64,000 bases of DNA from Gelatiniphilus marinus. GTDB taxonomy: Bacteria; Bacteroidota; Bacteroidia; Flavobacteriales; Flavobacteriaceae. Numbering within the stretch: position 1 is the stretch's first letter; each line of letters starts with the position of its first letter. The translations under genes and the position numbers were made by a program. The DNA is taken from NCBI RefSeq assembly GCF_042678305.1, contig NZ_JBHUDT010000008.1; one strand, 5' to 3'. Below are positions 59,656 to 64,000 of the stretch, piece after piece. The notes below the pieces were generated by a model, which did not search any database, was not told the DNA's origin, and saw nothing but the letters and a program-made list of their open reading frames with translations.

Positions 59656-60999
59656 ATGAAAAAATCATACCAAAGTTTAGAAGTTAATTCAACCAAAAAT
59701 ATGATACAGGTAATTTACCGCAAACTCACCACAAATAGTCTTCGTTTTGGGTTCATTATTTTACTAGCATTCACAAATTCTCTTTCGGCTCAAGAAGGCG
59801 ATCCAGTAAAAGGAAAATCCTTATTTAACACCAATTGTGCGGCTTGCCATAGTTTAGACAAAAAAATGACAGGGCCAGCGCTACGCAACTTCGAGCAACG
59901 ATTGGCCAACGAAGAAGGCTTGGATAGAGATTGGATATACGCTTGGATTAAAAACAGCGCGGGCTTGATTAAAGCCGGCGATGCTTATGCCAACAAGATT
60001 TACAACGAATACAATGGCGAGCCAATGACAGCGTTTCCGCAATTATCTGATAAGGATTTAGACGATATACTCGCTTACACGGCCCAAGAAAAGAAAGCGC
60101 CCGTAGTAACAGAAACAGCAGTGGCCGCCGAAGAAGCCGCCGGAGGTGCCAGAGGCATTTCAAACCAAATAATATTGGGGGCCTTGGCTATTTTGTTTGC
60201 TTTATTGGCCATGGGCTTGTATTTAGTAAACAAAACTTTGCGCAGGTTTGCTGCAGCAAAAAATATTGATTTTGAAGACCAAGCTAACCGAACTCCTTTA
60301 TGGAAGGCTTTTGTGCAAAATCAGTTTTTAATGCTAGTTGTGGCCATATTCTTTTTGTTGGCCAGTGCCTATTTTGCATTTGGTTATTTTATGCAAATTG
60401 GTATAGACCAGGGTTACGAGCCCGTGCAGCCTATCCATTACTCGCACAAAATACATGCAGGCGATAATGGTATCGATTGTAAATATTGCCACTCATCGGC
60501 AAGAACTTCAAAACATTCTGGAATTCCTTCCTTAAATGTTTGTATGAACTGCCATAAATCCATCTACGAAGTGGCTCCAGAAACACAAGCTGAAGGCCTG
60601 AAAATAGGGGTAGATTACAATGCCGAAATTAAAAAGTTATATGCCGCAGTAGGTTGGGATGATGAAGAGCAAGAATACACAGGAGAAACCCAACCTGTTA
60701 AGTGGGTGCGTATTCATAATTTACCGGATTTTGTGTATTTTAACCATGCACAGCACGTTACGGTTGCAGGTATCGAGTGCCAAACTTGCCATGGGCCAGT
60801 AGAAGAAATGGAAGTTATGTACCAACACGCCCCATTAACCATGGGCTGGTGTATAGATTGCCACAGAACATCAAATGTTAAGGTTGAGGATAATGCCTAT
60901 TACGAGAAAATACACAAAGAGCTTTCAAAAAAATACGGCGTAGATAAATTAACACCTGCCCAAATGGGAGGATTGGAATGTGGTAAGTGCCATTATTAA
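59656..60999 (+). CDS. actA: Alternative complex III, multihaem cytochrome subunit ActA
   Basis: A 447-residue c-type cytochrome of the quinol-oxidising alternative complex III. There are six CXXCH motifs: C61-H65, C275-H279, C296-H300, C375-H379, C399-H403, C442-H446. The first lies in a separate N-terminal monohaem cytochrome domain (about 48-140). Two membrane helices (172-190, 225-245) separate it from the five-haem part. So a monohaem cytochrome is fused to a pentahaem ActA. The signal is at about 31-45 (LAFTNSLSAQ). It is followed by actB. Confidence 0.92.
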   Translation: MKKSYQSLEVNSTKNMIQVIYRKLTTNSLRFGFIILLAFTNSLSAQEGDPVKGKSLFNTNCAACHSLDKKMTGPALRNFEQRLANEEGLDRDWIYAWIKNSAGLIKAGDAYANKIYNEYNGEPMTAFPQLSDKDLDDILAYTAQEKKAPVVTETAVAAEEAAGGARGISNQIILGALAILFALLAMGLYLVNKTLRRFAAAKNIDFEDQANRTPLWKAFVQNQFLMLVVAIFFLLASAYFAFGYFMQIGIDQGYEPVQPIHYSHKIHAGDNGIDCKYCHSSARTSKHSGIPSLNVCMNCHKSIYEVAPETQAEGLKIGVDYNAEIKKLYAAVGWDDEEQEYTGETQPVKWVRIHNLPDFVYFNHAQHVTVAGIECQTCHGPVEEMEVMYQHAPLTMGWCIDCHRTSNVKVEDNAYYEKIHKELSKKYGVDKLTPAQMGGLECGKCHY

Positions 61000-61126
61000 T
61001 TTAAATTTTTTCCGCTCAGTTACCGAGCCAAATCAAAATACATGCGGAAAACTTTAAATAGTTAGTATTGATTTCCGCGAAAGCGAAAAAAGTAAAAATA
61101 AATAAGAAGTAATTCAATTATACAAT

Positions 61127-64000
61127 ATGTCATCAAACAAGAAATACTGGAAAAGTGTTGAAGAGCTAAACGAAAACAGCTCTATTGTTGAGACGCTAAA
61201 GCAAAACGAGTTTGTTGAAGAAATTCCAACAGATGAATTTTTAGGCGATAAAAGCACCTTAGAAGCAACCTCAACAACACGTCGCGATTTCTTAAAATAT
61301 GTTGGTTTTAGTACTGCTGCGGCATCTCTTGCTGCCTGCGAAGGGCCTGTTGTTAAATCTATTCCTTACGTAGTACAACCCACCGAAATTATTCCTGGTG
61401 TTGCCAATTATTATGCAACAACCATTGCCGACGGTTTCGATTTTGCAAGTGTTTTGGTAAAAACACGCGAGGGGCGCCCCATAAAAATTGAAAACAATAC
61501 CCTAGCAACTACTAATGGTAGCGCTAATGCCAGGGTTAACGCATCGGTTTTAGGATTGTACGACAGTTTAAGAATTCAAGCACCCGTTCATGGCGATAGC
61601 TATATTGACTGGAGTGATCTTGATAATGGTGTTAAGAGCGGTTTAGAAGCTGCAAAAGCTTCTGGGAAAGACATTGTATTATTAACACAAACATTTGCAA
61701 GCCCTTCAACTAATAAGTTAATTGCAGAATTTACTGAAAAATACGGTAATGTACGCCATGTAATTTACGATGCCGTTTCAGAATCTACCGCACTAGATGC
61801 TTACCAAGCCAGATACGGCGAACGCGGATTGGCAAATTACGATTTCTCTAAAGCGATGACCATTGTTTCTGTGGGAGCCGATTTCTTAGGCGATTGGCAA
61901 GGGGGCGGATTTGATTCGGGCTACTCTAAAAATAGAGTGCCAAATAAAGGTAAAATGTCGCGCCATATCCAGTTTGAATCTAACATGTCTTTAACCGGAG
62001 CCAATGCCGATAAGCGCGTGCCCCTAACACCAAGCCAGCAAAAAACGGCTTTAGCTAAATTATATAGTTTAATTTCAGGGCAATCTGTTGCCGCAACAGA
62101 TTTGCCAACACCTATCGAAGAGGCAGTTAGCAATGCAGCAGCTCAACTAAAAAAGGCAGGAAGCAACGGTGTTGTAGTTACCGGAATTCAAGATGTAAAC
62201 GCTCAAACCGTAGCTTTAGAAATTAATGAGGCCTTAAACAGTAAGGCTTTCGATGCTAAAACACCCATAAAAACAAGACAAGGTAACGATAAGGCAGTCG
62301 CTAAATTAGTTGCCGATATGAATGCGGGAACTATTGGCGCCTTAATTATGAGTGGTGTTAACCCCATATACACCTTACCCAATGCTTCAGAGTTTGCCGA
62401 AGGATTAGAAAAAGTTGATTTATCAGTAACTTTTTCTATGAAAGCAGACGAAACATCAACACTTACAGATTATATCGCAGCAGCACCGCATTATCTAGAA
62501 TCTTGGGGCGATGTCGAATTAAAGAAAGGACATTATGCTTTAACGCAACCAACCATACGTCCTTTGTTTGATACCAGACAATTTCAGGACGCTTTGTTAA
62601 AATGGATAGGAAACGATAAGTCTTATCACGATTATATAAAAGACGCTTGGGGAACAACTATTTTAGCAGGAAGTTCTTTTAATAAAGCATTACACGATGG
62701 GGTTTATGTTGGAACCCTTGCAACAGATACCGCAAACACTTCCGAATCTGTTGAAGCTGAAGAGGTAGAAATCCCTTCAGGAAATGCAGCAAGAGCCTTA
62801 GCAGCATCTGTACAAACCGATTCAGAATTCGAATTAACCCTATATACCAAAGTAGGGATGGGTGATGGCCAACAGGCCAATAACCCATGGTTACAAGAAT
62901 TCCCGGACCCATTAACCAGAACTTCTTGGGACAACTACTTAACCATGTCTAAAGCCGATGCCGATGCGTTGGGGATTGTTAATACACACGATGCCACCGG
63001 AGGATTAAACGGAAGTTATGCCAATATTTCGGCAAACGGCACAACTATTAAAGCCCCAGTAATAATACAGCCAGGGCAAGCAAAAGGCTCTGTTGGTTTA
63101 GCCTTTGGCTACGGAAAAACATTGGGTTTAAAAGAAGAAATGCAAACCGGTGTTAACGCCTATGCATTGTATAATAACTTTAATAATGTGCAGCCAGTTA
63201 CTATTGAAGCTGCTAGTGGAGAGCACGAGTTTGCTTCGGTACAGCTACACAATACGCTAATGGGTCGTGGCGATATTATAAAAGAAACCACATTAGAAAT
63301 ATTTAATACCTACGACAAAGAAGATAAAGAACACGGTTGGAATGTAGTTCCAAAAGTATCTTTAAATCACAAAGAAACACCGGTAACATCTCCCGAGGTG
63401 GATTTGTGGGACGAGTTCGATCGTTCTATTGGGCATCATTTTAACCTATCCATCGATTTAAATGCCTGTACGGGCTGTGGCGCCTGCGTTATAGCATGCC
63501 ATGCAGAAAACAATGTGCCCGTTGTAGGAAAAGAAGAAGTGCGCCGAAGCCGCGATATGCACTGGTTGCGCATAGATAGGTATTATTCATCTGAAGAAAC
63601 CTTTACAAAAGATATTGATAAAAAAGAAAACATATCGGGCTTGGGCAGCTCTTTGAGTGAGTTTGGAGAAATGGAAAATCCAGCCGGAAACCCACAAGTT
63701 GTTTTTCAACCCGTAATGTGTCAGCACTGTAACCACGCCCCTTGCGAAACCGTTTGCCCTGTAGCAGCAACATCGCATGGTCGCCAAGGCCAAAACCACA
63801 TGGCATACAACCGTTGCGTGGGTACCAGATACTGTGCAAACAACTGTCCGTACAAAGTGCGTCGTTTTAACTGGTTTTTATATTCAAGTAACGATGAGTT
63901 CGATTATCATATGAACGATGATTTAGGGCGCATGGTGTTAAACCCGGATGTGGTTGTGCGTTCTCGTGGTGTTATGGAAAAATGTTCAATGTGTATTCAA
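61127..64000 (+). CDS. actB: Alternative complex III, Fe-S/molybdopterin-like subunit ActB (3' partial)
   Basis: The frame runs open from the ATG at 61127 through the window end (958 codons so far). It has a twin-arginine segment at residues 52-53 (TRRDFLKYVGF) and a lipobox-like LAAC (C71). The long middle resembles a molybdopterin oxidoreductase domain. Fe-S clusters begin near residue 780 (NACTGCGACVIACH), continue with CQHCNHAPCETVCP and CVGTRYCANNCPYKVRRFNW, and CSMC at the very end. ActB passes electrons from quinol oxidation. It follows actA by 127 bases. The C-terminus is not in the window. Confidence 0.92.
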   Translation, partial: MSSNKKYWKSVEELNENSSIVETLKQNEFVEEIPTDEFLGDKSTLEATSTTRRDFLKYVGFSTAAASLAACEGPVVKSIPYVVQPTEIIPGVANYYATTIADGFDFASVLVKTREGRPIKIENNTLATTNGSANARVNASVLGLYDSLRIQAPVHGDSYIDWSDLDNGVKSGLEAAKASGKDIVLLTQTFASPSTNKLIAEFTEKYGNVRHVIYDAVSESTALDAYQARYGERGLANYDFSKAMTIVSVGADFLGDWQGGGFDSGYSKNRVPNKGKMSRHIQFESNMSLTGANADKRVPLTPSQQKTALAKLYSLISGQSVAATDLPTPIEEAVSNAAAQLKKAGSNGVVVTGIQDVNAQTVALEINEALNSKAFDAKTPIKTRQGNDKAVAKLVADMNAGTIGALIMSGVNPIYTLPNASEFAEGLEKVDLSVTFSMKADETSTLTDYIAAAPHYLESWGDVELKKGHYALTQPTIRPLFDTRQFQDALLKWIGNDKSYHDYIKDAWGTTILAGSSFNKALHDGVYVGTLATDTANTSESVEAEEVEIPSGNAARALAASVQTDSEFELTLYTKVGMGDGQQANNPWLQEFPDPLTRTSWDNYLTMSKADADALGIVNTHDATGGLNGSYANISANGTTIKAPVIIQPGQAKGSVGLAFGYGKTLGLKEEMQTGVNAYALYNNFNNVQPVTIEAASGEHEFASVQLHNTLMGRGDIIKETTLEIFNTYDKEDKEHGWNVVPKVSLNHKETPVTSPEVDLWDEFDRSIGHHFNLSIDLNACTGCGACVIACHAENNVPVVGKEEVRRSRDMHWLRIDRYYSSEETFTKDIDKKENISGLGSSLSEFGEMENPAGNPQVVFQPVMCQHCNHAPCETVCPVAATSHGRQGQNHMAYNRCVGTRYCANNCPYKVRRFNWFLYSSNDEFDYHMNDDLGRMVLNPDVVVRSRGVMEKCSMCIQ

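Overview
The window looks like part of a chromosome of a marine or environmental Flavobacteriaceae-type Bacteroidota. The evidence is AT-rich DNA, TAnnTTTG promoter boxes (TTTG-N19-TAnnTTTG), a porZ gene and a T9SS C-terminal sorting domain, an alternative complex III (actAB), a Bacteroides-type conjugation operon (traE to traN), and tRNA and family signatures of that phylum. It splits into two parts: an integrative conjugative element (ICE) from base 1 to about 43,340, whose other end lies left of the window, and ordinary chromosome from about 43,340 to 64,000.

ICE, left to right. (1) 1-8432, plus strand: a tightly packed six-gene cassette. It holds a GHKL/Hsp90-like ATPase (5' end cut by the window), an ABC/OLD-like ATPase with a DUF3696-type C-terminus, an orphan protein, a second paralogous GHKL ATPase, a B12-type radical SAM protein, and an AlbA/RecG-like protein with a C-terminal winged helix. 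I do not recognise this combination as a named defence system and consider it the best candidate for an undescribed one. (2) 8447-15,669, minus strand: conjugation machinery traE-F-G-I-J-K-M-N plus a small lipoprotein. Short hairpins of the same design sit at three consecutive tra gene junctions. (3) 15,858-21,369, plus strand: a peptidoglycan amidase, then a heavy-metal (mercury-type) operon: ArsR regulator, MerT-HMA fusion, Cys-rich small protein, Fur-like regulator, TonB receptor, cation transporter. No MerA is present. (4) 21,376-25,856, minus strand: excision, replication and control genes: an Xis-like HTH protein, a winged-helix replication protein carrying three 33-bp iteron-like repeats inside its gene, a DnaC-like loader, an RteC-like regulator, a membrane LuxR regulator and an asparaginase-like half protein. 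Palindromes ACCGTANTACGGT lie upstream of the xis-type gene. (5) 25,886-41,703, minus strand: a long copper/silver resistance operon (CusA/B/C-like RND pump, CopB P-type ATPase, DUF3347, HMA and PepSY proteins, an HMA-AraC fusion regulator) with embedded USP, AAA_28 and ATP-cone/nuclease genes. (6) 41,861-43,339: tyrosine integrase and attachment region ending in the 3' part of a tRNA-Leu(UAG) gene, followed by that tRNA's terminator.

The chromosome after the junction contains a tail-collar protein, a T9SS cargo gene broken by an in-frame stop, a heme-type TonB receptor, recO-porZ, two envelope polysaccharide genes (GT39-like and UDP-galactopyranose mutase-like), gdhA, an outer-membrane family protein, a trans-sulfuration enzyme, several small proteins (DUF3298, DinB, ArsC-like, SPOR) and the start of the act respiratory operon, which runs off the right edge.

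Working together: the integrase and Xis-like protein would excise the ICE, the Rep/loader pair could replicate the circle, RteC- and LuxR-type regulators would control this, and Tra proteins with the amidase would build the mating channel. The relaxase and coupling protein are not in the window and are presumably left of base 1. Metal resistance and the defence-like cassette are cargo.
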